Of a DNA stretch of 37,500 nt, positions 1 to 11,484 are shown in pieces. The notes under the pieces are model-generated. The model saw nothing but the letters and a program-made list of their open reading frames with translations. It was not told where the DNA came from and did no database searches. Position numbers and translations under genes: made by a program. The DNA comes from Piromyces finnis (Eukaryota > Neocallimastigomycota > Neocallimastigomycetes > Neocallimastigales > Neocallimastigaceae): contig MCFH01000012.1 of the NCBI GenBank assembly GCA_002104945.1, forward strand, positions 745,001 to 782,500, written 5' to 3'. Each line of letters opens with the position of its first letter. Within the stretch, counting starts at the first letter, position 1.

Positions 1-1959
1 ATGTCCATTTCATTTTCTAACTCTTTATCATATCTTGAAAAGAAAGATAGATCTTTTTGGGTGTCCTCAATTTCAACTATATGATTTAAGAAATTTTCCA
101 TTTCATTTGGTTGATTATATATATATTCCTATATATATTTTTTGTTAAAGGAGAGGTAATTATTATTGATTAGTTAAAGAAAAAATTAAAATAGAAAAAT
201 AAAAGTAAAGGTTATCCTTTTATATATATATACAAAAAGGAAAAAGGAGGGGACAAAAATAGATTTATAAAATTTATAAAATAAAAAAAAATATTAAAAA
301 ATTTACTAATTTAATAACGCAATTTAAAGCTGTTCTTATTAAAAGTTTCAAGGTTTGGGCTAATAGATTAATTAGTGATAAAAATTCTTTTGTATAATCA
401 TGTGAAATTGTGGTAGAATGAGTAATGGTTGAAAAAAAGTATATTATTTTTCGAACTAATTTTTTAGGTTCATCTTCTAAATGTAATCCGGTAGTATCGT
501 TGAATTGACACATTTTTTTTTCGATTTCGTCCAATGCATTAAAAAGAACTTCAATGTGAAATACAAATGTTTTTGCTTGTTCTATTTCATGATCAATTGA
601 ATTACTATTAACGTAATTTAATAATTTTTCTACACATTGTGCTGCTGATTCTCTATATATTTTAAGAATGGACCAAACCCTTGCTATTCTTTCTTCCATC
701 CTATTTTTATCATCAAGTTCCTCTATATTACACAAATAGATTATATAATTAACAAAATATTTAAGTTTATTATTTTTAAAAATGAATGGTGATTTGAAAA
801 AAAAAAAAAAAAAAAAACAATAATAATAATCATTATTATAAAAAGTATAATTTCTTAAATACATATATATATATATCTATATATAACTATACGTATTATA
901 TATTACCTTCAATACTTGAATATTTTTTGGGTGGAACATACTCCGGAACCATACGAACATTCCATGCCTAAAAATAAAAATAATCAATTATATTTGGAGG
1001 GGGGGATAAATTGAAATAATAATAATAAAATAAAAAAAAAATTTTTTTATTATAATGCTGATTAAAATAAGAATAGTTTTTATAAAATATTTCTATGATT
1101 TTTGATATTTAATCCTTTTTTGTATATAAGAATAAAGATGTTTTTTTTTTTTCGTTTTTATTTGAATGTAAATGTAAATATATTACTTTATAAATGTTAT
1201 AGCAATCAAGATGTAGTATTTCTATTGTTTTCGTTTTTATATTATTATGTTCAACGTATTGTTGTAATACCGGGATTCTACAACTTCCACATTTTTGAGC
1301 GAAATATTGAAAAAAATCCTTTTGACAATAAACATCACCATCATGTTCAAAGTACATAGATTCAGATCTTAAATCTTTTGAACATTTAGCACAACAAAAA
1401 TGTTCAACATGATATTTTTTTCCAATAGCATTAATATGAATATCTAATATAGCTTTTCCACACTTTGCACATACGAAATCTAAACGTTTATAATAATCAT
1501 TTTCACATAAAGGGCGAAAAGTTCCATCGTCCATTTTATAGGTGAAGAATTTCGATAAACAAATTTCTTTACAATCCTATATTTCGTTATATTGTTTATT
1601 TTTTTTTATATGTTGTCATTATTTATTTAATATTTTTATATTTTGTGTGTATAAAAGTATTATTAAATTAAAAAAGTATGGAATTATTTTTAAAAAAAAA
1701 AAATAAAAAATATTATTATAAAATTGAATTTGAATTAGTATTTCTAATAAATAATGAAATAAAGTTGAAATATAAAAAAGAAAATACTATTTACCACACA
1801 ACGAAAGCAATCTAAATGGAACACACCATCCATTGCCGTTATATATGAACCTTTAATAGGTTTTTTACATTCTATACAATATTTTGATTTATCGTTTAAA
1901 TTTGATAAATTTGAATTTTTATTCAAATTTAAACTACTATTTGACGGTAGTGTTTCCAT
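1..1959 (-). CDS. LRG1: LRG1-like LIM-domain Rho GTPase-activating protein, 5' part (3' end outside window)
   Basis: Predicted regulator of Rho1-type GTPases (cell wall and polarity signalling). Exons on the minus strand: 1959-1795, 1576-1187, 967-907, 722-307 and 128-1 (continues off the left edge). All junctions have GT/AG sites and keep frame, giving about 386 residues. LIM1 starts at residue 28 (C28, C31, H48, C51, C54, C57). LIM2 has C91, C94, H111, C117, C120. A third LIM half follows with C151, C154, H177, C180. Next comes a WNVRMVPEYVPP linker, then a helical stretch (RVWSILKIYRESAAQCVEKL; LLIRTALNCVIKL). This order matches the fungal Lrg1 family, whose RhoGAP domain lies at the C terminus and would be beyond position 1. 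The ATG at 1959 is the first Met of the LIM1 frame, after a short N/S/L-rich leader. Identity as Lrg1 is from family recall; GAP activity cannot be seen here. Confidence 0.85.
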
Positions 1960-3519
1960 ACTTATTGTTTTATTATTATAGTTAGTATATTGAAGTATAT
2001 TAAATTGAATAATAGAATTTTAAATTTATTTTTGAATTTAATTATTTGATTCTTTAATTGTATTTATATTTTTTATTTATTCACTAAATTATGTAGATAT
2101 AAAATGTATGTTTGTATGGGTATATAATAATATATATATGTATATATATAAAAATTAGTAAGAAATATTAATATTGCTTCATTACAATGTAAAGTTAAAA
2201 AATGAATAAATAAAAAATTAAAATAATTTTTTTTTGGATAATTAATATACAAGGCTATAACTAAAAAAAAAAAAAAAAGTAAATTGTCTTTTCTTTCTCT
2301 CTCTCTCCTTAACTATTATTCTTTTTTTTTTTTTATTTATTTATTTATTTAATATAGATTTTTTTTATGATTTAATTTTCTCCCAAAACTTTGTTTTTTT
2401 TTTCAAGGTATTAGTCATAAAATGAATGAATGTTTTTACTTTTTATAAAATATTTTTGAGAATAAACAATGACACCTTTTTCTTTTTTCATATATATATA
2501 CATATATAAAATGATTTGAATTTTTCTTTATTATTACATATAATAATTTCAATAAAGAATAAACTAATTTTAAATAAATAAATAAAAAAAAAAAAGTTGT
2601 ATTTTAACGTTGATATACAGCTTGGGAGATAAAATATTTTTATCTTTATTTGAAATGAAATATTTACTTTGTTTTTTTTTTTTTCTTTTTAATTATTTGT
2701 TATTTATTGTTATTTATTGTTTTTTGTGTTGTTGTTATTTGTTGTTCTTGCTGCCTTTTTTTTTTCCAAAAAAAAAAAAACAAAAGAGAGGTGTTGAGAT
2801 GGTTATACACTTTTTGCTTTATTTACATTTAGACTTTTAAATATAAAAAAAAAAAAAAAAAAAATTTAAGGACTTTTTTTGTTTTTATTAAAATATAAAT
2901 TTTTAATATAAAAAAAGAATATTAATTTTTTATTAAAAAAAATAAACAATTTGAAAAGAAAAAAAAAAACGTTTTTATTATTAATGCTAGTTACAAGGAT
3001 TAAAAAAATAAAAAGGACTATTGACTATTAATCATAATATTTAATCATAACAATACAAAAGAAAAAAAAAAAAAAGAATTATTTATGAAATAGATGGTTA
3101 TTCAATCGATTACAAAATTATAAAAATTTAGAGATACATAGAATCGATGAAAAAAAAGTTAATAACCCTTTTTAGTTTGATTTAACGTCTTTTTTTTTTA
3201 GAAAAAAAAAAGTATGACTACTTTTTGAATTAATTAAAATAGTGATAACCGATATTTTCTTTTAAACATTGCATTTAACACGACCTTTATTTTGGAGGTA
3301 TTATATAAGGGATTTGATTCAATATTCAATCATTAAAATAGATTATATTTTTCACATGGATAGGATAACATAACACCAAAGATTTAATGTTTTTTCTTTC
3401 TTTCTTTCTATACCTATACCATAAAATTACTTTTATATCCTTTTTTTTAAAAAAAAAAAGGCTCTCTAAAAGTTTTTCTGTTCAAATTTTAGATTTTCTA
3501 AATATTATTGAATATTAAC

Positions 3520-3567
3520 ATGGATATAAATAATGGATCACCTCCCCTACATCCCATATTAAAATAA
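3520..3567 (+). other. coding-like mini-ORF (15 codons)
   Basis: ATG-initiated frame reading MDINNGSPPLHPILK then stop. It has more C than its surroundings (CCTCCCCTA, CATCCC). No flanking exons could be joined to it. It may be a decayed exon, a very small gene or chance. Confidence 0.2.
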
Positions 3568-3633
3568 AGATTTCATCGAATAATACCAGAAAAAAAAAAG
3601 TTCATTACTTATTTTACTTTGTTTTTTATTTTA

Positions 3634-3636
<3 letters not shown>

Positions 3637-3679
<43 letters not shown>
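3637..3679. repeat. (ATT)n microsatellite
   Basis: Uninterrupted ATT triplets, about 14 copies, between genes. Confidence 0.9.
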
Positions 3680-4039
3680 GTAATATTAAGATGCTCTAGC
3701 AAAAAAAAAAGTTTTGTTTATTTATTATACATTTATTTAATTATTATTGATTCATTCATTTATATATATAAAATAAGTTTATTTATTTAAATAGTATTTA
3801 TTCATTCATTTACTTATGATAAATTATTTATTTTAAGATGGTAAAATGTATCCAAAATCTAATGATGTTTATATTAAATATATATTAGATTATATTTAAA
3901 TATATTTCAATATAAATTAAATTTTAAATTCTAAAAAAGTTTAATTATTATAAAAATGAAATTAAAAAAAAAAAAACACTTTTCAACATAAAAAAAAAAA
4001 AACAAGGAAAGATATATATATAATAAAATTTTCTTAAGA

Positions 4040-4225
4040 ATGATAATACTTATGAAGTTACTTGTTTTAATTATTTTTACTTTTGTATGTGTAAATAATA
4101 AAGTTGTTAAAAGAGAAGTTCAACTTGATATCAATGAAAATAATGCAATGGCAGATCAGGAATGTCAGTATGATTTAAGCATAGAGTTTTTCACTGAAAT
4201 AACTATTAATAAAACGAACCAATAA
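4040..4225 (+). CDS. small predicted secreted protein, possibly remnant of a larger gene
   Basis: A 61-residue frame starting MIILMKLLVLIIFTFVCVNN, a good eukaryotic signal peptide: short basic start, hydrophobic core about residues 3-18. A charged stretch (KVVKREVQLDINENN) and a Cys-containing part (ADQECQYDLSIEFF) follow. Not recognised. The sequence after the stop stays unusually protein-like to about 4620 (for example around 4270-4370, and the frame NKNSTLDNHGKLNIFYSL near 4525-4580) but is broken by stops. This may therefore be the 5' end of a decayed secreted-protein gene rather than a complete small gene. If the start is right, the next Met (MKLL, residue 5) is an equally plausible start. 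Confidence 0.35.
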   Translation: MIILMKLLVLIIFTFVCVNNKVVKREVQLDINENNAMADQECQYDLSIEFFTEITINKTNQ

Positions 4226-4625
4226 TGAAAACATTTTCTTTTATTTATAGTATAACATTATATAGAATAAGTATATTCTTTGATTAAAGACTTGGTATTG
4301 AATTTGTAGTTGATGTGCATACTTTTTAGAAGCAACAAATACTAGGTAAACCTAGGTATGGCTAGTGAAGAATTAAAAAAAAAAAAAAAGACAATATTAT
4401 AATGATAATTAGTTAAAAGAATAAAATAGTTTATTCAATCAAATATAAGAATGCAATGAATGCAATGGTAATGAATCTTTAGAGTTTATTATACTTTTTT
4501 TATTATTATTATTAGAATTTTAACAAATAAAAATTCTACACTTGATAATCATGGAAAATTGAACATATTTTATAGTTTAAATTGTTGGATACTTTTAAAG
4601 TTGAATAAAAAAAAATCATTTTCTT
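4226..4625 (+). pseudogene. possible decayed continuation of the secreted-protein ORF
   Basis: After the stop at 4225, coding-like segments are interrupted by in-frame stops. One lies at about 4265-4370, another at about 4520-4600. A perfect 6-bp inverted repeat CTAGGT-AA-ACCTAG sits at 4342-4355. No splice model restoring a single frame was found. Decay is inferred only from mixed coding-like composition and stops. Confidence 0.2.
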
Positions 4626-5141
4626 TTTAAATATCATTTCCTATTGAGATTATTAAAATACTATTACACATTAGGTTTTTAATTGAAAAATAACAATACT
4701 TATTATTCTAATAGAACTTTTTTTTTTTTTTTCAAATACTGAATTCATAGAAATAGAATAATGAAATAATAAAAATCTTGTTTTATTTTTACACTGATAT
4801 CTTTATTCCTGTATATTGATTAAGTTTTTAAAATTTGGATAAACTTTATTCCTTTAATTGCCTATATAAATGTATTTATTTTGATTAAAATAGAGTAGAA
4901 ATTTTATAATTTTAAAATTATAATTAATTGAAATAAAAAGAATACAATGTAATGAAAGTTGTTATGTTCATATTTTTTTTTTTTTAATCCTTTAAATATT
5001 CAATCTATAATCATATTTATCTCTCTTTTTTAAAAAAAAAAATATTATATATATATATATAAACTAATATATACTAAACTAATATGATGTTCTACTTTTA
5101 ATTTTTACATTTATTTCGTTAAAAAATATTTCCAATTACCA

Positions 5142-5221
5142 ATTATTTTGATAATTGACTATAAAAGTATTTATTCCTTTTATTATTTTGATGATTGATT
5201 ATAAAAGTATTCATTCCTTAT
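5142..5221. repeat. tandem duplication, 40-bp unit x2
   Basis: Two adjacent 40-bp copies beginning ATTATTTTGATAATTGACTA (5142) and ATTATTTTGATGATTGATTA (5182). Both continue TAAAAGTATT(T/C)ATTCCTT. They differ at a few positions. Not coding. Confidence 0.85.
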
Positions 5222-5666
5222 TTCAAAGGTATAATTTTAAATGATTATTCACCTCATTCTTATACAAGGATAAACTTCTTAACACGATAATATATATGTT
5301 ACATATATTAAAACCTAAAACTATTACTATAAATAGTTGAGCCTAATGAATTAATAATTACTTTTTTTTTTATTTCAAAAAAAAAAAAAAAAACAATTTT
5401 TCACAAGAGCAATTATTTATAAATTAAAGGAAATGACTTCATAAAAAACTATTATTTAAATAAATACTATTGTTATTCCAATAATAAAGATTATTATTAA
5501 TATTTGTATAGATAGATAGAAAAAAGGATAATAAAAAAACAATCATTCCTCAAACTATATATTTGCTTAAAAAAATTATTTTCTTTATACATTACAACTA
5601 TACTATACTTTTTTTCAATTGAATAATCTTTATATTGTTACTGTCTTTTTTATTACTATATCAATT

Positions 5667-5787
5667 TATACATTCATAATTACTAATGCCTTTTTTTTTT
5701 TTTTACTCATTTACATATTACTTGGGTATACATTCATAATTACTAATGCCTTTTTTTTTTTTTTTACTCATTTACATATTACTTGGG
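5667..5787. repeat. tandem duplication, about 60-bp unit x2
   Basis: The unit starts TATACATTCATAATTACTAA, continues TGCC, a T-run, then ACTCATTTACATATTACTTG. It is present at 5667-5726 and again at 5727-5787, identical apart from one extra T in the second T-run. Its near identity points to a recent duplication. Confidence 0.95.
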
Positions 5788-5949
5788 AAAAATACTTGAT
5801 AATTATTATAAAAATAATTTTTTTTTTTATAGTATAATCGTTGGCATATTTTATTAAAATACATATTAAATTTAAATATTTTATAAAGAGAATTGAAATT
5901 GGGTATATTAATTAAATATTATTGTGATAAATATATATGTAAAATATTT

Positions 5950-6844
5950 TTAAATGGTGTTATTTAATTTTGATGGGGGAACCATTCCTTTGGATACTCT
6001 ATAGTACACTATTGAAGAATCCGATGATAAAATTGCATATATTATACTTTTAAAAAATAAATTTATTTTTAGAAAGAAAAAAAAAAAGTTATTAAAATTT
6101 AAAAAAGTATTAAACATTATAATTTAGATACATATTGATATACCTTGAAATGTCTTTTAATTCAACAAAAGTTTTATTCAGCCTTTTTTAAAAAAATAAA
6201 AAGTTAATTTTTCATATAATCATTATATATGTATAAATTTTATAATTAATTACGTTTCAATAGACCAAGTTTCATTTATCCCCATTGGAATTACAATACT
6301 ATTTTCATTCTAATAAAATAGATATCAACCATTATTATCCATACCAAAAAAAAGGAAAGAAATCAGCAATTTTTCAATTTATCTCTTTAAAAAAGTAATT
6401 TTTTCTTTTTTTAAAAAAATAATAAAAAATATAAACCTCTTTTGGATTTTTAACTTCAAATGCAATTGTTTTTAACTCTTTAACATCAATAAAATTTTTA
6501 ATTTCATATTTTTTTACTATAAAAAAATGTAATAAAAGTTTATCAATAAAGGTAAACAATAAATACATTTAAAATAACTATTTACTTTTTAAAAATATAT
6601 ACCTAGACATAAATCCAAATAAGTTTGAAATATATTATATGACTTTAATGGATACTTTTCACAATATTCTTTGACATTACTATACTTTTTTTTTTTTTAA
6701 TACCGTAGTAATAGTTGAAATTAGTTAAAGAAATTACAATTCTTATTTTTCATTTTTCATTTATACATATTATCCCATTTCCTTATTCTATAAAAACTAT
6801 TTAAAAAATATAAAAAAAAAACCTACCATCGGATTTTTCTCCAT
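5950..6844 (-). CDS. SEN15: tRNA-splicing endonuclease subunit Sen15
   Basis: Predicted structural subunit of the tetrameric endonuclease that removes introns from pre-tRNA. Six exons: 6844-6827, 6684-6603, 6516-6437, 6309-6254, 6182-6144, 6046-5950 (18, 82, 80, 56, 39 and 97 bp). Codon phases match at every junction; the total of 372 bp gives 123 residues. The recognisable part is the C-terminal strand region, residues 93-116: IIYAILSSDSSIVYYRVSKG followed by MVPP, the family signature (acidic/Ser turn, then IVYYK/R and a hydrophobic G...P end). The N-terminal half (YLDLCLVKKYEIKNFIDVKE) fits the Sen15 fold. Length is short compared with vertebrate orthologues, in line with a core-only protein. 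It is divergent from the F-box gene, 1.06 kb away. Exon 1 is only six codons (MEKNPM) and is the least certain part. Confidence 0.8.
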
Positions 6845-7903
6845 TTTTTCTTTTTTTTTTTTCAAAAAAGTTTATTCAATTCTTGACTTTCTTTTTTTTT
6901 TAAAAAAAAAAAATAAACTTTTTACCCTCACAAAAAAATTAAAAATCTTTTGTTTCACCAATAAAAAAAAATTTCAAAAAAAAAAAATAAAATAAAAACT
7001 TTTAAAAAGGACAGTTCAAAAAAAGTAAAAGCAAAAGCAAAACTTGAAATTATCATTTCACTATGCTAATAATGCAATCTTTCTTTTTTTTATTTTTTTT
7101 ATAGATAAAACTAGAGTACGCGATTTTACAAACTTTTTAGATGTTCAAGTTTCCAAGGATTAAAATTTTATTTTTAAAAAAAGAGATATTCAACTCAATA
7201 AAATAATGGAACCTTTTTCCCTATTAATTAATAAAAACTTTAACTATATTTATAGAAAAATTAAAAAGATAAATTTTACATTTTTTTTAAATATTAATTA
7301 CATATAGAATAGTTCTATAAAATCATCTATACTTTATATCACATTACCTCTAATCAAACTTTTTTTATTAGGATTTTTCTTGAAGGGGACTATTTTTATC
7401 CACTATAAAAAAAAAAAAAAAAAAGAGGACCTCTTTAAATTTTACAATTCATTATAAAGGTTAATCATTACTATTTTTCTTTTCTTCTTTTCAACATATT
7501 CTTGCCGTTTTAATTATATACCTATATATATATATATTTTTCTTCTTTTCCTTCTTCTTATTTTTTTAAAAGTAAAAAAAAATCATCATTAAAATTATTA
7601 TTGAAAATTAGTTTTTTTTTTTTTTTATTTTTGTTTTTTATTTCTAAAATATATATATTCTTTCATAAAGGAAAAATCAATCATAATCTATAGAATTATG
7701 TTCAATAGTACATTATATATCATATCCTATTATTAAAGACTTTTTATGATATTTTTTTTTTTTTTGTAGAATATTTTAAGAAATAATAAAATATAGTTAA
7801 AAATTTTAAACTTTTTTCATTTTTTCTTCTATAGCCTATATAGAATAAAAAGAAAAGAAAAAAAAACTATATAATATATAAAAGAAAAGAAAAAATTAAA
7901 AGT
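6845..7903. promoter_or_regulatory. shared upstream region of divergent SEN15 and F-box genes
   Basis: 1.06 kb between two divergent start codons, so it should hold both promoters. It contains T(n)A(n) tracts (6892-6913), A-rich and T-rich runs and purine-rich sequence just before the F-box ATG. No specific promoter element could be identified. A coding-like tail at 7105-7163 is listed separately. Confidence 0.4.
7105..7163 (+). other. coding-like island resembling a terminal exon
   Basis: Preceded by a good acceptor (TTTTTTTTATAG), it reads (x)KTRVRDFTNFLDVQVSKD then TAA. Composition is clearly higher in GC than its surroundings (ACTAGAGTACGCGA). No upstream exon on this strand could be joined, as SEN15 begins only 260 bp upstream in the other direction. 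Could be the last exon of a tiny gene, a remnant, or part of a promoter. Confidence 0.25.
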
Positions 7904-9527
7904 ATGGATATAATTGACGATATAGAAACCACAGATACTTTGACATTAGAAACATCAAATTTTAATATTTTAAATAATAATGTGGAAATTAATAATGAAG
8001 AGGTAGAAAAACAAAATTTGATGGAAACAACTCAATTTAAAAATCAAAATTTTGTTAAAAGTAATAATGATAATGATACCTTGGAAAATAAGGATTCTAA
8101 TATTGATATTGATAATGATAATGATAATCTTGTCAGTCCATCGACTTTTGCAAATTTACCTTCTCCATCTAATCCACAATCAATTAACCTTCCCATCATT
8201 ATTAATAAAAAAGATGAACAAAATATTAAAAGAAAGAAAGAAAATCATTTACGCAAGTCACTTGATGAATTAACATATTCCAGGGATCAAGAAAAATTTA
8301 TCTATTACCTATATAATTTGCCAAATGAATTATTAATTCAAATCGCTATTTTATTAGATTTAAAATCTTTAGGTCGTATGTGTCAACTCTCAAAATTCTT
8401 TTGTGACTTACTATATTCAACCGAAGAACTCTGGGAAAATTTAAATTTATCAAAAAAAAATACAATTGGAGGTAAAAAAAATACATATATATATATATAT
8501 TTTATAATATTTAGAACTATATATGTACTATTTGCAATACAAAAAAATAAAAGTAGATAAAAAAATAATATAGATAATATAAATGAGATCTATTCATTCA
8601 TCCTAAAATGCAATAAAAATATTTGTTTAAAAAAAAATATAACTATGAGAATATAAATACTAATTATAAATATATATTCATAATTAAATATTTATATATA
8701 ATTAATATCAAAGGTGGAAAATATGATAATGATTATCCTATTCATGATAATTTAAAATTTCTTTTAGATAATCCAGAAAGAAATCGTCGTTTTTATTCAT
8801 TAAAAAAAATTGATTTATCAATTACGTATATTAGTGATTTATCCATTTTTGAAAGAGATGAAGTATTAAATTGTTGTTCTAAACTTACAAGAATAAATCT
8901 TACCTCGTGTAAACATATTGATTCCTTTTCCATTTATTACTTAAAAAAATTACCTTGCCTTGATACCTTGGATTTATGTTATTGTGATCAAATTAATAAT
9001 CTCTCCCTAAAAATTATTGCCGATTATTTACCAAATTTAAAACATCTTGATCTTTCGTATCTTTCAAATATTACCGAAGGGGGATTAAGACATTTATTAA
9101 AATTACCGGAACTCGAAACAGTAAAAGTATTGGGTTGTTTTCAAATACGTAGCTATTTTTGGAGTTATTTAGGAGATTTTGGAAATAGAGGTATTTTACC
9201 CATTCGAAAATTAGTAATCGGTGAACATGGTATGTAAATTTATATCCAATCTTTAAAAATAAATATATATTTCATAAATTACTTTTTTTTTTATTCCTTA
9301 AAAAAAATTAGTAGATGAAAAAAAAATTCATAATTATTATTATGGTTTCAAGCTTTTTTTTTTTTTAAATTACAAAATATATTTAAATCATTTTTATTTT
9401 GAATAATACAATATATAGGAAAATCTCAATTTAGACTTCCAAAATTCTGTGTTTGGAGAATGAATGATTTAGTAAATCATTGCCCATTATTAGAATCCTT
9501 ATCACTTGATGTAAAATATCACACCAA

Positions 9528-9561
<34 letters not shown>

Positions 9562-11484
9562 GTAATAATAATAATAATAGCATAGAATATTAAAAGATTA
9601 ATTATGTTAATATATATATATGCATATACACATGATGGATTATATTAATTATAATAAAAAAATTGTTTATTTTATTTAGATGGTGTTAATTGACTGGACA
9701 AATAATAGTTTAAAAACATTAATCAATGGATGTACAAAACTTAAAGAATTAAGCTTATTACTTTATGAAAGTGCATGGGGTATAACTAATTTTATTTTAT
9801 TCTATCTATCTACATAAGACTTTTAAAAAATAAATAAATATCTATTAATATACAATTTATAATATATATACTATTATAATAATTATTACGAAAAATATAA
9901 TAATAAAAAAAAAAAGATTCCTTTAAAGATTCTGCTCAAGAATTAGAAAAATTAGAAAAATTAGAAATAACGATTCATTGTGGTTTATCTATTACAGAGG
10001 AGGCTATTGAACATATTTGTAAACCAAATGTTCAATGTATTCGATTTATACAAAAAGCTTCCATTTTTGATTCTAATATTCTACTTTCTAAAATTCATTC
10101 TAAATGTAAATCAATAAAAAGTGTTGAAATAAACGGTTTCAACATTAAAGAGGACGGTGTTAACTATCTTTCAAAATTAAAAGATTCACTGGAAGAATTA
10201 TCATTGTACGAACCTTTTACAAATAATAACTTATTAACAGTGTTATCGGAAATGAAACTTAAAGATTTAAATTTATCCGATATAAAAAAGACCAGTTTTT
10301 CCAATCATTTTAAAAAATTATTTAGAGGAAATAAAATAAAAAGAAAACCTAAAATGCTTCTTTACGATCCAATTGCTAATGCGAAACAAGAAAATACCAA
10401 TTTTAAAAATAAAATCATTAAGGGAAAGAAAAATTATAATACAATTATACATCCTGTCATTCAATATGAGGGTACTGTATTAGCTAATAATATTATAGAA
10501 TTAGAATTGAATTCAAAAGAACCCTTCCAAGATACCGATCTACAAAATATTGGGCTATACTGTAAATCGTTACGTTGGATATCATTATCCTTCCCTAATA
10601 CCTATCCTAAAACAATTAGCTCTCTTATTAATTGTCCCGAATTAGTCATTGTACAACTTTCTGTAACTCAACCTCAACCGATTCAAAGGGTTGATTCCGA
10701 TTCTGATTCAAACTTTGATTCCGACTCAGAATTAGAAAATAATGATAATGTGCATGAGGTTAACCGAAGTCTTCGTGTACAAAATAATGAAGAAGAAGAA
10801 GAAGAAGAAAGGGAGGAGGAGGAAAATCGTCGTCGTCGTCGTCATCATCATCATCGTAACAATACTAATAGAGATGAAAATGTATCCCTATACAGAAAAA
10901 AATCGAAAAAATCAACAAAAATCATACCAATAAAGTATAAAGCATCCTCTCCAGAATGTCAATCACTTATAACCTTTTCACACTACGGTAAAAAAATACG
11001 ATTCCTTCAATTATCTGGTCCTATTGGACTCACTGATTATACACTATCGCATATTTCTCATCTTGTTAGTCTTAATACTTTTTGGATTAAAGAATGTCAT
11101 GATTTTACCTTTGATGGTCTATGTAAATTTTCAGAAATGAAATGGAAGGTATGTAAATTACATTTTTAATAGAAATTAATATTGACATAGAGTTAAAAAC
11201 CCATCTTTGACTCTATATAAATTATATATATATATTTATATATATACATATATGTGTGTGTGTAATTACCTTTAATTCTACCTAAAATATTTTCTTTTTT
11301 TTTTTTTTTTTATATAAATAATACTAATTTTTTTTTATTTTATTTTTTATAATATAAACAAAAATAATAGACACTAAAACGTTTTATAATTACAGATTGT
11401 AAAAATGTAGAGGATGATATTCAACAAAAAGTTCATATTATTAAAGATTTAGAAATTGATCTAATTATAGAAAATAAGGATTGA
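7904..11484 (+). CDS. F-box and leucine-rich-repeat protein
   Basis: Predicted substrate-recognition subunit of an SCF ubiquitin ligase. Exons 7904-8471, 8714-9229, 9419-9510, 9680-9779, 9917-11148 and 11371-11484; phases agree throughout and 2622 bp give 873 residues. Residues 1-130 are N/D/E-rich and probably disordered. The F-box is at about 135-182 (LYNLPNELLIQIAILLDLKS...WENL). AMN1/Fbxl-type leucine-rich repeats follow: LTRINLTSCKHIDSFSIYYL, LDTLDLCYCDQINNLSLKII, LKHLDLSYLSNITEGGLRHL. They continue through exons 3-6. Around residues 685-742 a low-complexity insertion interrupts the repeats: a D/S stretch, then runs of Glu, five Arg and four His made from nearly pure GAA, CGT and CAT triplets. 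The protein has no membrane segment. The substrate is unknown. Confidence 0.85.
9529..9580. repeat. (AAT)n microsatellite in intron 3 of the F-box gene
   Basis: About 17 AAT triplets with one AGT interruption, inside the intron between exons 3 and 4. Confidence 0.9.
10787..10860 (+). repeat. coding trinucleotide tracts GAA / CGT / CAT
   Basis: Within exon 5 of the F-box gene: GAA repeats (with AGG/GAG interruptions) run into CGT x5 and then CAT x4. They encode poly-Glu, poly-Arg and poly-His. The charge flips from acidic to basic within 25 residues. Confidence 0.9.

Larger units (their letters stand above)
1960..4039. other. gene-poor intergenic DNA
   Basis: AT-rich sequence upstream of the LRG1-like gene with no convincing exon on either strand. 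It holds pyrimidine runs near 2285-2340, a T-rich open frame around 2610-2840 that looks like composition only, T(n)A(n) tracts near 3190 and at 3441-3459, an (ATT)n run at 3637-3679, and one tiny coding-like frame at 3520-3567. Confidence 0.6.

Noticed and set aside
1102-1359. Plus-strand 85-codon open frame
   Set aside because: It is antisense to LIM exon 2 of the LRG1-like gene, whose reading has conserved zinc ligands.
2610-2840. Plus-strand 76-codon frame rich in Phe, Leu and Cys
   Set aside because: T-rich composition alone explains it; no splice partners or recognisable motif.
7118-7158. TTCAAGT motif resembling a tRNA B box
   Set aside because: No matching A box and no cloverleaf could be drawn; the stretch reads better as a coding-like frame.
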